A stretch of DNA of 63,348 nt from an uncultured Clostridia bacterium (GTDB lineage: Bacteria > Bacillota > Clostridia > Christensenellales > Borkfalkiaceae): NCBI GenBank assembly GCA_944328495.1, contig CALVHR010000011.1, forward strand, positions 1 through 63,348, in the 5' to 3' direction. Below are positions 17,238 to 25,898 of the stretch, in pieces. A program made the translations under genes and the position numbers. Every line of letters begins with the position of its first letter. Positions within the stretch are counted from its first letter, which is position 1. A model generated the notes under the pieces. That model was not told where the DNA came from, ran no database searches, and was given only the letters and a program-made list of their open reading frames with translations.

Positions 17238-18779
17238 ATGAAAAGAAAAAATGTCGGATTGGCGGCGGTGCTGGCGATGCTCGTCTTGGCGCTGGTGCTC
17301 TCGTTTTCGGCGTGTTCGACGGGCACGGTAGCTTTGGGTTCGGGCTCGGGCGGCGGGACAGACACCGTTTCGCAAGACGAGTCCGCGCCGTATGTCATCT
17401 CTGTCGAGCAGACTGCGTCGGACGAATCGGGGAGCTCGTTCACGGTGTACTATTCGGACGGGACGAGCACGACTTTTACGGTCGCGGCGGGCAAGGACGG
17501 ACAGGACGGCAAAGACGGGCAGGACGGCGCCGATCTGACCGTTGAGGATGTCTTCGAACGTTATAAACAAGAAACGGGAGATTCCGACATCACGTATGCC
17601 GAGTTTCTCGAAAAATATCTCACCTTTACGACGGACGATTCCGCGGTGATCGCAAAGTGCCTGACGTCGTCGGTCAAGCTGTACACCGAATTTTTGGAAA
17701 CGACTTCGACGGGCAGCTTTTATCCGGGCTTGCGCACGACGCAGAGCCTGTACACCGGTTCCGGGGTGATCTACGACATCGACGAAGAGGACGGATACAC
17801 GTATATCGTGACCAACTATCACGTCGTATTCAGCAGCAAGGCGGCGAGCGCGAACGCGTCGAACAACGCGAACGGGCAGTATATTGCCCGCAAGATCATC
17901 TGCTATCTGTACGGCAGCGAGTACACGCCCGTGCAGACGACAACGGATGCGGACGGCGACGGATACAAAGACTACTATTACAGCGATTACGGCGTGGAGT
18001 GCGAGTATGTCGGCGGGTCGATCACATCGGACATCGCCATCGTGCGCGCAAAGACGGAGGAATTGCGCGCGGTCAATGCCGGCATAAGCGAGGTAAAGGT
18101 CGCCGACGGTTATACCGTCGGGGAGACGGCGATCGCGGTGGGCAATCCCGAAGGGGAAGGCATCTCGGTCACAAAAGGGGTGGTGAGCGTGGACAACGAA
18201 TACATCACGCTCGACATTGACGGGACGTCCCGTTCCTATCGTTCCATCCGCATCGATGCGGCGCTGTACAGCGGCAATTCGGGCGGCGGGCTGTTCAACG
18301 CGGAAGGACAGCTCATCGGCATCAACAACGCGGGCGACGGCGAGGACCAGAACATCAACTATGCCATTCCGTTGGAGATCGTGCGAGGCACGGCGGACAA
18401 CATCCTGTATTATTATCGTGACGGCGACGCGCAAACTTCGGGCGCGTACAAGATCACGCTGGGCGTGACCGTGCTTTCGAGCGAAGCGAAATACGTTTAC
18501 GACGCCGCAAGCGGCACGGGCAAGATCACGGAGACGATCACGGTGGACGAAGTGAGCGCCTCGTCCATCGCCGCGGCGATGGGCTTGCAGACGGGCGACG
18601 TTTTGACCGCGCTTTCGGTGAACGGCACAGAGTATGCCCTCGAACGCAATTTCGATATTTCCGATCGGATTTTGACCCTGCGTCCCGGCGACGAGATCGC
18701 CCTGCGTTACACGCGCGGGGAAGATTCGCAGCTGTCGGCGGCATATACGGTCAATGCGGCCGATCTTCTATCCATCTGA
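17238..18779 (+). CDS. HtrA-like serine protease lipoprotein (copy 1)
   Basis: A 513-aa secreted trypsin-fold protease of the S1C/DegP type, anchored as a lipoprotein (lipobox FSAC, Cys26; start at 17238 with GGGAGGAG upstream). After the signal comes an acidic Ser/Gly linker with a short collagen-like run of GKDGQDG repeats (about 85-98). The protease domain follows with His195 (TNYHVVF), the Asp in SDIAIVRAKT and Ser348 (YSGNSGGGLF), then one PDZ domain (about 425-510; ASSIAAAMGLQTGDVLTAL). DegP-type proteases degrade or chaperone misfolded envelope proteins. Closely related to the next gene, with which it is probably cotranscribed. Confidence 0.9.
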   Translation: MKRKNVGLAAVLAMLVLALVLSFSACSTGTVALGSGSGGGTDTVSQDESAPYVISVEQTASDESGSSFTVYYSDGTSTTFTVAAGKDGQDGKDGQDGADLTVEDVFERYKQETGDSDITYAEFLEKYLTFTTDDSAVIAKCLTSSVKLYTEFLETTSTGSFYPGLRTTQSLYTGSGVIYDIDEEDGYTYIVTNYHVVFSSKAASANASNNANGQYIARKIICYLYGSEYTPVQTTTDADGDGYKDYYYSDYGVECEYVGGSITSDIAIVRAKTEELRAVNAGISEVKVADGYTVGETAIAVGNPEGEGISVTKGVVSVDNEYITLDIDGTSRSYRSIRIDAALYSGNSGGGLFNAEGQLIGINNAGDGEDQNINYAIPLEIVRGTADNILYYYRDGDAQTSGAYKITLGVTVLSSEAKYVYDAASGTGKITETITVDEVSASSIAAAMGLQTGDVLTALSVNGTEYALERNFDISDRILTLRPGDEIALRYTRGEDSQLSAAYTVNAADLLSI

Positions 18780-18879
18780 CGCGTCGGGATAAAAGAGAGC
18801 GGCGCCGGCGGCGCCGTTTCGCTTTTGCGGCTTATGCCGCATGCAAAAATCGCCCGTTGCGGCGGGCAAAGGAGAAATT

Positions 18880-20277
18880 ATGAAAAAAACGTTGCGAAAG
18901 GCGCTGCTGTGTTGTCTGGCGCTCGCGCTCGTGTGTGCGCTGGCGCTGGCAGGATGTTCCGCCGAAGAAGAAAAGTACGTCTTGTCCGTGTATCGCGCGG
19001 ACGACGAGATCGTCGTCAATTATTCGGACGGCACGCAGGAAGTCATCGGTACCGTCGAGCACGACAAGCTCACGGCGCAGGAGCTGTACGAAGAGTACAA
19101 GAGCGTATACGGGGACGATCTGACGTATGCGGAGTTTTTGGAACTGTATCTTTCCACGCCTGCCGAAAACACGTCCGTCATCCAGCAGTGCCTGCTGGCG
19201 AGCGTGAAATTTTACACCGAATTTTATGAAACGGTGACGACGGGCATTATGCAGACGGGCAGGCGGACGGGCTTATATACGGGGTCGGGAGTGATCTGGC
19301 GCATCGATCCCGATTATACCTATATGATCACCAACTATCACGTCGTTTACAGTCAATACGCCAATTCGGATAACGGCGGCAAGACGGCGCACAGCATTGT
19401 TTGCTATTTGTACGGCAGCGAGAGCGCTCCGTACACGACGGGGCAGACTTCGAGCGGATATACGCAGTACGAATACGGCAATTACGCCGTTGCGTGCGAA
19501 TATGTGGGCGGGTCGGTCATGCACGACATCGCAGTCGTGCGCGCGAAGACGGCGGACATGACAGCGATCAATCCCGACATCCGATCGGCGGAATTTGCCG
19601 ATTCCTACGCGGTCGGACAGACGGCGATCGCGATCGGCAACCCCGAAGGGGAGGGGATCTCGGTGTCCGAAGGCATTGTCAGCGTGGACAATGAGTACAT
19701 TACCCTCAACATCGACGGTACGGCGCGCTCGTACCGTTCCATCCGCATCGACACCGCGATCTACAGCGGCAATTCGGGCGGCGGGCTGTTCAATGCGGAA
19801 GGGAAGCTCATCGGCATCACCAATGCAGGCGACGGCGAAGATCAGAGCATCAATTTTGCCGTACCTTTGGAAGTGGCGCGGGGCGCCGCGGAAAACATCA
19901 TGTATTGGTACGGTGCGGGGGACGGGAGTTCGGTCACTCTCCGAAAACCTCTGCTCGGCGTGACGGTTACTGCGGAAAATTCCCGTTTCGTCTATGACGA
20001 CACGCTCGGCAGCGGTGCGATCCGCGAGGACATTGTCGTGCAGAGCGTGGAATCTGGATCGATCGCAAAAACCGTCGGCGTGCAGGCGGGCGACGTTTTG
20101 ACCGAGCTGAAGCTGGGCGATACGGCGTATGCCCTCGACCGCAATTTCGACATTGCGGACATACTTCTGAACGCGCGGCCGGGCGCGGTGCTGACCATCA
20201 CTTACAAGCGCGGCGGCGAAACAAAAACGAGCGGGACGTACACTTTCCAAACCACAGATTTTACGGCAGCGGAATAA
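18880..20277 (+). CDS. HtrA-like serine protease lipoprotein (copy 2)
   Basis: A 465-aa paralogue of the preceding gene: lipobox LAGC (Cys26), His154 (TNYHVVY), the Asp in HDIAVVRAKT, Ser299 (YSGNSGGGLF) and one PDZ domain (IAKTVGVQAGDVLTEL). Long identical stretches surround the active site (GNPEGEGIS, VSVDNEYITL, SYRSIRID). It lacks the collagen-like linker of copy 1. AAAGGAG precedes the start at 18880. The 100-bp gap between the copies holds three small GC hairpins but no clear promoter or terminator, so a shared transcript from upstream is likely. Confidence 0.9.
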   Translation: MKKTLRKALLCCLALALVCALALAGCSAEEEKYVLSVYRADDEIVVNYSDGTQEVIGTVEHDKLTAQELYEEYKSVYGDDLTYAEFLELYLSTPAENTSVIQQCLLASVKFYTEFYETVTTGIMQTGRRTGLYTGSGVIWRIDPDYTYMITNYHVVYSQYANSDNGGKTAHSIVCYLYGSESAPYTTGQTSSGYTQYEYGNYAVACEYVGGSVMHDIAVVRAKTADMTAINPDIRSAEFADSYAVGQTAIAIGNPEGEGISVSEGIVSVDNEYITLNIDGTARSYRSIRIDTAIYSGNSGGGLFNAEGKLIGITNAGDGEDQSINFAVPLEVARGAAENIMYWYGAGDGSSVTLRKPLLGVTVTAENSRFVYDDTLGSGAIREDIVVQSVESGSIAKTVGVQAGDVLTELKLGDTAYALDRNFDIADILLNARPGAVLTITYKRGGETKTSGTYTFQTTDFTAAE

Positions 20278-20349
20278 AAAATGCGCGCCGCAAGGATTTC
20301 CTTGCGGCGCGCATTTTTTTGCAGAGCCCGCCCGTTGAACGGGCGGGCC
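20276..20349. terminator. Bidirectional terminator pair between convergent genes
   Basis: AAAAAATGCGCGCCGCAAGGA / TCCTTGCGGCGCGCATTTTTT (20276-20319) is flanked by A- and T-runs. A second hairpin, GCCCGCCCGTT / AACGGGCGGGC (20326-20349), lies next to the pyrophosphatase stop codon. Confidence 0.92.
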
Positions 20350-20358
20350 CGATCGGTT

Positions 20359-22440
20359 TTACAAGATCCCCGCGGCGAGGATGACCTGCGCAAAGACGAT
20401 GGCGACGACCGAGATCAGCTTGATAAGAATATTGATGGAAGGCCCCGAGGTGTCCTTGAACGGGTCGCCGACGGTATCGCCGATGACGGCGGCTTTGTGT
20501 GCGGGAGTGCCTTTGCCGCCGAAATGCCCGTCTTCGACGTATTTTTTCGCGTTGTCCCAGGCGCCGCCGCTGGCGGACATGAACACGGCGAGCAGGAATC
20601 CCGTGACGGAGGAGCCGAGCAGCATGCCGGCCACGCCGTTGGCGCCCAAAAGGATGCCGAACACAATGGGCGAGAGCACTGCGATGATCGCAGGGGCGAT
20701 CATCTGTTTTTGCGCCGAGCTTGTGCAGATCTTTACGCATCGCGCGTAATCGGGATGGGATTTTCCGGTAAGGATGCCCGGGTCGGAAGCGAACTGGCGG
20801 CGCACTTCGAGCACGACGCGCTGGGCGCTCTTTCCGACCGAGCTCATGGTGAGCGCGGAAAACAGGAAGGGCAGTGCTGCGCCGATGAACACGCCGACGA
20901 GCACGACGGGGTTGTCGATGCCGAGATCGAAAGCAAAGGACGGGTCGAGCAGTTTGATCTGTGCGATGAACGAGGAGAGCAGGGCGAGCGCGGTGAGCAT
21001 CGCCGAGCCGATGGCAAAGCCTTTGCCTGTGGCGGCGGTGGTATTGCCGAGGGAGTCGAGGGCGTCGGTGCGTTCGCGCACCTTTTCGTCCATGCCGCTC
21101 ATCTGCGCGATGCCGCCCGCGTTGTCGGCGACGGGCCCGTACGCGTCGGTGGACAAGGTGATGCCGAGGGTGGAGAGCATGCCGACGGCGGCGATGCCGA
21201 CGCCGAACAGACCCATTTCGCCGCCGCCGAGCAGGAAATAGGACGCGAGCACGGACGCGGCGATGATGAGCACGGGCGCGACGGTCGAGAACATGCCGAG
21301 CGCCGTGCCGTTGATGATGACAGGGCCTGCGCCGCTCTCGGTGGAGGCGGCGAGCTTTTGCGTGGGTTTATAGGAAGCGCTCGTAAAGAGTTCGGAGAAG
21401 AACCCGATCAGAACGCCCGCGGCGAGACCGATCAGTACCGGCACGATGACGAGTCGGTTATCGGGCGCGGCGAACCAGATGAACAAAAAGGACGCGACTG
21501 CGGTGCCGCCCGCCGCGAACCACGTTCCCGCGCGCAGGGCGCGCAGGAGTTTGTGCTGGGAAGCGTCTTCGCCCGTGCGCACGAAGAATGTGCCGATGAC
21601 GGAGAAGAGCACGCCGATGGCGGCGATTGCGAGCGGAATGAGCGCGCCGAGAAAATCCATGCCCGCGGCGACGCCCAGCGCCATGGCGGAGAGGATGGAC
21701 CCGACGTACGATTCGTACAGATCGGCGCCCATGCCCGCGACGTCGCCGACGTTGTCGCCGACGTTATCGGCGATGACGGCGGGATTGCGGGGATCGTCCT
21801 CGGGGATGCTGCGCTCGACTTTGCCGACGAGGTCGGCGCCCACGTCCGCGGCTTTGGTGAAGATGCCGCCGCCCACGCGCGCAAACAGCGCCATGCTGGA
21901 CGCGCCCATGCCGAACGTGATCATATTGGAGGCGATGAATTGCGCCTGCGTCAGCCCGCCCGTGTCGACGACATGATAAAATCCTTTGAGCGCAAAATAC
22001 CAGATGGAAAGGTCGGCAAGCCCGAGCCCCACGACGGTCAGCCCCATCACGCTTCCCGCGGAGAACGCCGCGCGGAGCGCGCGGTTCAAGCCGCTCTTGG
22101 CGGCGGTCGCGGTGCGGCCGTTGGCGGCGGTCGCGATCTTCATGCCCAAAAATCCCGACAGTCCCGAAAAGAAACCGCCCGTCAGAAAGGCAAAGGGCAG
22201 GAATTTCCCGACGAAGCCGGTCAGGGCGAGGATGCCCAGCACCGCGAACATACAAGCAAAAAATACGGCAACCACGAGGTATTGCCGTTTGAGAAAGGCG
22301 TTTGCGCCTTTTCGGATGATCGCGGCGATCCCGTGCGCGTCGGCGTCTTCTTTCATGCGCAGGACTTTGCGCGCAAAAAACAGCGCAAAGCCGAGCGCGA
22401 GAAGCGCCGCGCAGGGTGCGATCAAAACCGCATATTCCAT
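20359..22440 (-). CDS. hppA: Membrane-bound ion-pumping pyrophosphatase
   Basis: A 693-aa polytopic enzyme that couples pyrophosphate hydrolysis to H+ or Na+ export across the membrane. Acidic catalytic motifs are present ([36 protein letters not shown] region and [14 protein letters not shown]). In the segment [16 protein letters not shown] the position that is Lys in K+-independent enzymes is Ala, so this belongs to the K+-dependent class; whether it pumps H+ or Na+ cannot be read here. The start at 22440 (MEYAVLIAP) has GGGGG(A) upstream; the frame is open farther but without a signal. Single-gene unit. Confidence 0.95.
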   Translation of the reverse strand: MEYAVLIAPCAALLALGFALFFARKVLRMKEDADAHGIAAIIRKGANAFLKRQYLVVAVFFACMFAVLGILALTGFVGKFLPFAFLTGGFFSGLSGFLGMKIATAANGRTATAAKSGLNRALRAAFSAGSVMGLTVVGLGLADLSIWYFALKGFYHVVDTGGLTQAQFIASNMITFGMGASSMALFARVGGGIFTKAADVGADLVGKVERSIPEDDPRNPAVIADNVGDNVGDVAGMGADLYESYVGSILSAMALGVAAGMDFLGALIPLAIAAIGVLFSVIGTFFVRTGEDASQHKLLRALRAGTWFAAGGTAVASFLFIWFAAPDNRLVIVPVLIGLAAGVLIGFFSELFTSASYKPTQKLAASTESGAGPVIINGTALGMFSTVAPVLIIAASVLASYFLLGGGEMGLFGVGIAAVGMLSTLGITLSTDAYGPVADNAGGIAQMSGMDEKVRERTDALDSLGNTTAATGKGFAIGSAMLTALALLSSFIAQIKLLDPSFAFDLGIDNPVVLVGVFIGAALPFLFSALTMSSVGKSAQRVVLEVRRQFASDPGILTGKSHPDYARCVKICTSSAQKQMIAPAIIAVLSPIVFGILLGANGVAGMLLGSSVTGFLLAVFMSASGGAWDNAKKYVEDGHFGGKGTPAHKAAVIGDTVGDPFKDTSGPSINILIKLISVVAIVFAQVILAAGIL

Positions 22441-22500
22441 TGTTTCCCCCTTCAAAAAGCGCTGTTTCGCGGGCAAATCCCGCAAAAAACGCTTTTTTTT

Positions 22501-22529
22501 ATGATATCATGAAAAATTTCCGCGGTCAA
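22501..22529 (-). promoter_or_regulatory. Pyrophosphatase promoter
   Basis: On the minus strand TTGACC (22524-22529), 17-bp spacer, TATCAT (22501-22506). The leader then carries a hairpin (GCGGGATTTGCCCGC) before the start codon. Confidence 0.65.
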
Positions 22530-22636
22530 TCCCTTTTTGAAAATTCTTCTTATCTTTACATAGTATGAGCAAAAATGCCGAGAAGTTGCAAAATCCCGCC
22601 GAATTTGTGCGCAGGCGGCATTTATGCGAAAAGTCC

Positions 22637-22665
22637 TTGTAAAGGCAGGAAAAATGTGGTATACT
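22637..22665 (+). promoter_or_regulatory. Promoter of the DUF2156-GNAT gene
   Basis: TTGTAA (22637-22642), 17-bp spacer, TATACT (22660-22665), about 55 bp before the start codon. Confidence 0.6.
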
Positions 22666-22721
22666 GAAACCGAAAACATCTTTGCGGATACATTTTTCCG
22701 CGCGATCGAAACGGGAACGCT

Positions 22722-24140
22722 ATGCAATTTAAGAAACTGGAACAGGAAGACATCGTAAAACTTTTGCCGTATTTCCGCGTGCAGGACACCCGCCTTTGCA
22801 ACTATTCGGCGGGCGTCGTATTCGTATGGGGAAAATACAACAATACACATTATGCGGAGGCGGAAGGCTGTCTCATTTTGCGCGACCGTTACGTGCAGAG
22901 CGATTACTTTTATTATCCGATCTCCGCGACGGGGGACGAGCAGGCGCAGTTTCGCGCGCTGGATGCCATCGAAAAACACTGCCGCGAAGAGAACGTGCGC
23001 CTGCATTTTACGGCGATCCCGCGCGAAAAACTTTCGTCGCTCGTCTTGCGGTACGGAACCGAACTGCACCTTTCGGATATTCGGCGCTGGCGGGACTATC
23101 TGTACGAAAAAGAAAATTTTCAGAACTATCCCGGCGGCAGGTACAGCGGGCAGCGCAATCACGTCAACAAATTCCGCAAGAGTTATCCCGACTGGGAGTT
23201 CTGCGAATATCGCAGCGAAAATTTTGACGAGGTCAAGGCGTTTTTGGAAGAGTATTCCGCGTCGCAATTTGCCAAGGAGACCATATACGCCGACGAAGAA
23301 ATGCGCGGTACCTTCGGGCTTTTGGAACATTTTGACGAGTTCGGCATGCGGGCGGGATTTCTGCGGGCGGGCGGAAAGATCGTCGCGTTTTCGGCGGGCG
23401 AGGTGTGCGGCGACACGATGATCGTGCACATCGAAAAGGCCTTGCGCGGCTACGCGGGCGCCTATCCTGCGCTTGCCCAGCAATTTGCGCTCCGCTTTTG
23501 CGGCGAAGGCATCCGCTATATCAACCGCGAAGACGATGCGGGGGATGCGGGGCTTCGCAAATCCAAATTGCAATATCTGCCGATGTGTCTGCTCGACAAA
23601 TACAATATTGCCGTCAAACGTACCTTTGATTCCCTGTCCAAACCTCCCGAAATACGCTCGGAGCGGCTCTTGCTCAAGGCGGTGGCGGACGAGGATGCCG
23701 CGGCATTTGCCTCTCTTGCGCGCGATATCGAGCTCAATCGTTATTGGGGAAGCGACTGGCGCGATTATGCCCCCAAACACCCGTCGGACAAGTGGTTTTT
23801 GAAGGACGTTCGCAACGATTTCAAGAAAAAGAACGAACTGTCGCTGGGCATATATTTTGAAGGCGTGCTGGTCGGGGAAGTTGTTCTGCACGCGTTCGGT
23901 TACGCCGCCGAAGCGGAGATCGGCATGCGCATCCTGCCTGCATACCAAGGCCGCGGCTTTGCGCGCGAAGCGCTGTCCGCGCTCATGGATTACGGATTTG
24001 TCAAGCTCAGCCTCGATCGCATCGAAGCAAAGTGTTTCAAAGAAAACGCCGCGTCTGCCTACGCGCTCAAAGCGGCGGGGATGCGCCCCTGCGGCGAGGA
24101 CGAAACCTATTATCATTTTTATAAAACGCCCGCCATGTAA
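22722..24140 (+). CDS. DUF2156 - GNAT acetyltransferase fusion protein
   Basis: 472 aa with two acyltransferase folds in tandem. Residues about 1-300 match the DUF2156 / LPG-synthase C-terminal type (RNHVNKFRKSYPDW, GKIVAFSAGEVCGDTMIVHIEKALRGYAGAYPALAQQF region, YINREDDAGDAGLRKSK), the fold that transfers aminoacyl groups in lipid-modifying enzymes. Residues about 300-472 are a RimJ/RimL-like N-acetyltransferase (SERLLLKAV, YWGSDWRD, IGMRILPAYQGRGFAREAL with the acetyl-CoA loop). There is no membrane domain, so phospholipid aminoacylation alone is unlikely. Substrates unknown. A small membrane-protein gene follows after 22 bp. Confidence 0.8.
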   Translation: MQFKKLEQEDIVKLLPYFRVQDTRLCNYSAGVVFVWGKYNNTHYAEAEGCLILRDRYVQSDYFYYPISATGDEQAQFRALDAIEKHCREENVRLHFTAIPREKLSSLVLRYGTELHLSDIRRWRDYLYEKENFQNYPGGRYSGQRNHVNKFRKSYPDWEFCEYRSENFDEVKAFLEEYSASQFAKETIYADEEMRGTFGLLEHFDEFGMRAGFLRAGGKIVAFSAGEVCGDTMIVHIEKALRGYAGAYPALAQQFALRFCGEGIRYINREDDAGDAGLRKSKLQYLPMCLLDKYNIAVKRTFDSLSKPPEIRSERLLLKAVADEDAAAFASLARDIELNRYWGSDWRDYAPKHPSDKWFLKDVRNDFKKKNELSLGIYFEGVLVGEVVLHAFGYAAEAEIGMRILPAYQGRGFAREALSALMDYGFVKLSLDRIEAKCFKENAASAYALKAAGMRPCGEDETYYHFYKTPAM

Positions 24141-24162
24141 CAGGCGGGGAGAGGAGGAAACC

Positions 24163-24456
24163 GTGAAAGAGGTGCCGGACGGCAAAGAACGTAAAAAGGC
24201 TTCCCTGACGGGCGCCGAGTATAAACATATGATCGCGAGCGCTGCGGTGCCGTTTGCGATCATCGAAGTGCTGTTTCTCGCGGTTGCCGTGTATCTGTTC
24301 GTGCGCTTTCCGAAAACGCCGCTGTACGGCGGGGTGTTTGCGGGGCTCGCGGTGCTGTTCGCGCTTGTCTGCGTCGCCGTGCTCTTGGTGCTGCGGGCAG
24401 GGTGCCGCCGCGCAAAACGGCGGGAAGATACAGTCCCGCGCGCAACAGACAAATAA
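24163..24456 (+). CDS. Small membrane protein, two helices
   Basis: 97 aa starting with GTG at 24163, chosen for the strong GAGAGGAGG eight bases upstream; the frame is open farther upstream, overlapping the previous gene. A charged N-terminus (EVPDGKERKKASLTGAEYK) is followed by two hydrophobic helices (about 28-50 and 58-80) and an Arg-rich tail. No family recognised. Probably cotranscribed with the upstream acyltransferase and followed by a terminator. Confidence 0.65.
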   Translation: MKEVPDGKERKKASLTGAEYKHMIASAAVPFAIIEVLFLAVAVYLFVRFPKTPLYGGVFAGLAVLFALVCVAVLLVLRAGCRRAKRREDTVPRATDK

Positions 24457-24470
24457 GTTCTGCGATATTT

Positions 24471-24515
24471 CCCGCCCCCTTCGGCTCGGCCGAAGGGGGC
24501 GGGATCTTTTTATTT
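24471..24515 (+). terminator. Rho-independent terminator
   Basis: CCCGCCCCCTTCGG pairs with CCGAAGGGGGCGGG, followed by ATCTTTTT. Confidence 0.88.
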
Positions 24516-24522
24516 CGTGCAG

Positions 24523-24551
24523 GTATAAATTTTTTCAGAGCGGGCGATAAA
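24523..24551 (+). promoter_or_regulatory. Candidate sigma-F promoter of spoIIR
   Basis: GTATA (24523-24527), a 15-bp spacer and GGCGATAAA (24543-24551) resemble the sigma-F pattern GYATA - 15 bp - GGNNANANT. spoIIR is transcribed by forespore sigma-F in Bacillus, which supports the reading. No sigma-A hexamers are seen here. Confidence 0.5.
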
Positions 24552-24581
24552 GTAACGGACAAAACGTTTCGGAGGCAGGGC

Positions 24582-25109
24582 ATGAAAAAATATTGCATAG
24601 TTTTCGGATTGCTATTCATAATAATTCTGACGGCAGCGTTTGCGGCGCAGGAAAAAACGGTACAGACGGAGTACCTGCGCATGCATGTGCGCGCCAATTC
24701 CGATGCGGCGACCGATCAGGCGGTCAAATACGAGGTCAAAGACGCCATCGTGGAATACCTTATCCCGCTGGCGGCGGACTGTACGAGCAAGCGCGCGGCG
24801 ATGGCCATGCTGGAAAGCGAACTGGATGCGATCGAAGGGGTCGCGGAGGGTGTCTTGCGGGAAAACGGGTTCGCGTACGGGGCGCATGCGTCCCTGCGGC
24901 GGGAGGAATTCCCGACCCGCGTCTATGAAGACGTGACGCTGGAAGCGGGCATATACGACGCGCTCATCGTCGAGCTGGGCGAAGGCACGGGCGCAAATTG
25001 GTGGTGCGTCGTGTATCCGCCCCTGTGTTTTGCGGGGGAAGCGAGCGGCGACGGCATCGTGTATCGTTCCCGCCTGTGGGAGATCATTCGGGATTTTTTC
25101 GCGGAGTAA
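24582..25109 (+). CDS. spoIIR: Stage II sporulation protein R
   Basis: A 175-aa secreted forespore signal that triggers SpoIIGA to process pro-sigma-E in the mother cell. The start at 24582 gives a signal peptide (MKKYCIVFGLLFIIILTAAFAA) and has CGGAGG upstream. Family motifs are present: LRMHVRANSDAATDQAVKY (usually RLHVIANSD..DQ..K), VYEDVTLEAGIYDALIVELGEGTGANWWCVVYPPLCF (usually LPAG.Y.AL.V.IGEG.G.NWWCV..PPLC). At about 175 aa it has the usual length. Context with sleB and ypeB confirms a spore-forming host. Confidence 0.95.
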   Translation: MKKYCIVFGLLFIIILTAAFAAQEKTVQTEYLRMHVRANSDAATDQAVKYEVKDAIVEYLIPLAADCTSKRAAMAMLESELDAIEGVAEGVLRENGFAYGAHASLRREEFPTRVYEDVTLEAGIYDALIVELGEGTGANWWCVVYPPLCFAGEASGDGIVYRSRLWEIIRDFFAE

Positions 25110-25160
25110 GCAATTTTCTTCTTCGCGAAAACGAGATCATGTTTTAGTGAAGGAGGAAAA

Positions 25161-25886
25161 ATGAACAGGATCATACGCGTGAGCGCGATCGCGCTCGCAA
25201 TGTTTGCGGTCCTTGCGGCGGCGGTATTCTTTACCGTACAGACGGCGGTGCGTTCGGATGCTTCGGCTGCGTACTCGCAGGATCTGGAAGCGGCGGCGCT
25301 CAAACAGGGAAGCCGCGGAGAGGACGTAAAGAAGGTACAGGAAAAACTCAAACGCTGGGGCTATTATACGGGCAGCGTTGACGGGATCTACGGTCCCGCG
25401 ACCAAAAAGGCGGTGGAATATTTCCAGCGCAAGAACGGGCTTACGGCGGACGGTATCGTGGGCAGCAAGACGTACGCCGCGCTCGGCATGATGCAACAGG
25501 CGGGGCAGAGCGGCTCATCGGGCGGCGTCGCGACCAATTCGGATACCTATCTTTTGGCGCGCTGCATTTACGGCGAAGCGCGCGGGGAAAGTTATACCGG
25601 GCAGGTCGCGGTCGGAGCGGTCGTGCTCAACCGTGTCAAGAGCTCGCAGTTCCCCAACACGATCGCGGGCGTGATTTATCAGAAACACGCGTTCACCGCG
25701 GTCAGTGACGGACAGATCAATCTCACTCCCGATCAGACGGCGATCAATGCAGCCAAGGACGCGCTGGGCGGCTGGGATCCGACGTACGGATGCTTATATT
25801 ATTATAACCCCGCAACGGCGACCAGTCAGTGGATTTTTTCGCGTGAAACGGTAGTGACCATCGGCAAGCACGTCTTTGCGATTTAA
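25161..25886 (+). CDS. sleB: Spore cortex-lytic enzyme SleB
   Basis: A 241-aa germination-specific lytic transglycosylase that cleaves muramic-delta-lactam-containing cortex. Signal peptide (about 1-38), peptidoglycan-binding domain with the typical G.RG.DV..VQ..L...GYY.G..DGIYG pattern (about 50-112), then the hydrolase-2 domain (LLARCIYGEARGESYTGQVAVGAVVLNRV region with catalytic Glu in YGEARGE, ending TIGKHVFAI). Strong AAGGAGG before the start. It is followed after 12 bp by ypeB, the partner needed for its stability in Bacillus. Confidence 0.95.
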   Translation: MNRIIRVSAIALAMFAVLAAAVFFTVQTAVRSDASAAYSQDLEAAALKQGSRGEDVKKVQEKLKRWGYYTGSVDGIYGPATKKAVEYFQRKNGLTADGIVGSKTYAALGMMQQAGQSGSSGGVATNSDTYLLARCIYGEARGESYTGQVAVGAVVLNRVKSSQFPNTIAGVIYQKHAFTAVSDGQINLTPDQTAINAAKDALGGWDPTYGCLYYYNPATATSQWIFSRETVVTIGKHVFAI

Positions 25887-25898
25887 GGAGGAGAGGAA

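Noticed and set aside
17480-17530. Short tandem repeats in the first HtrA gene as a CRISPR-like array
   Set aside because: They encode in-frame GKDGQDG collagen-like repeats and have no spacers.
20281-22512. Long open frame opposite the pyrophosphatase gene (743 codons)
   Set aside because: Asp/Glu/Gly/His-rich shadow frame without homology signals; the minus strand has all pyrophosphatase motifs.
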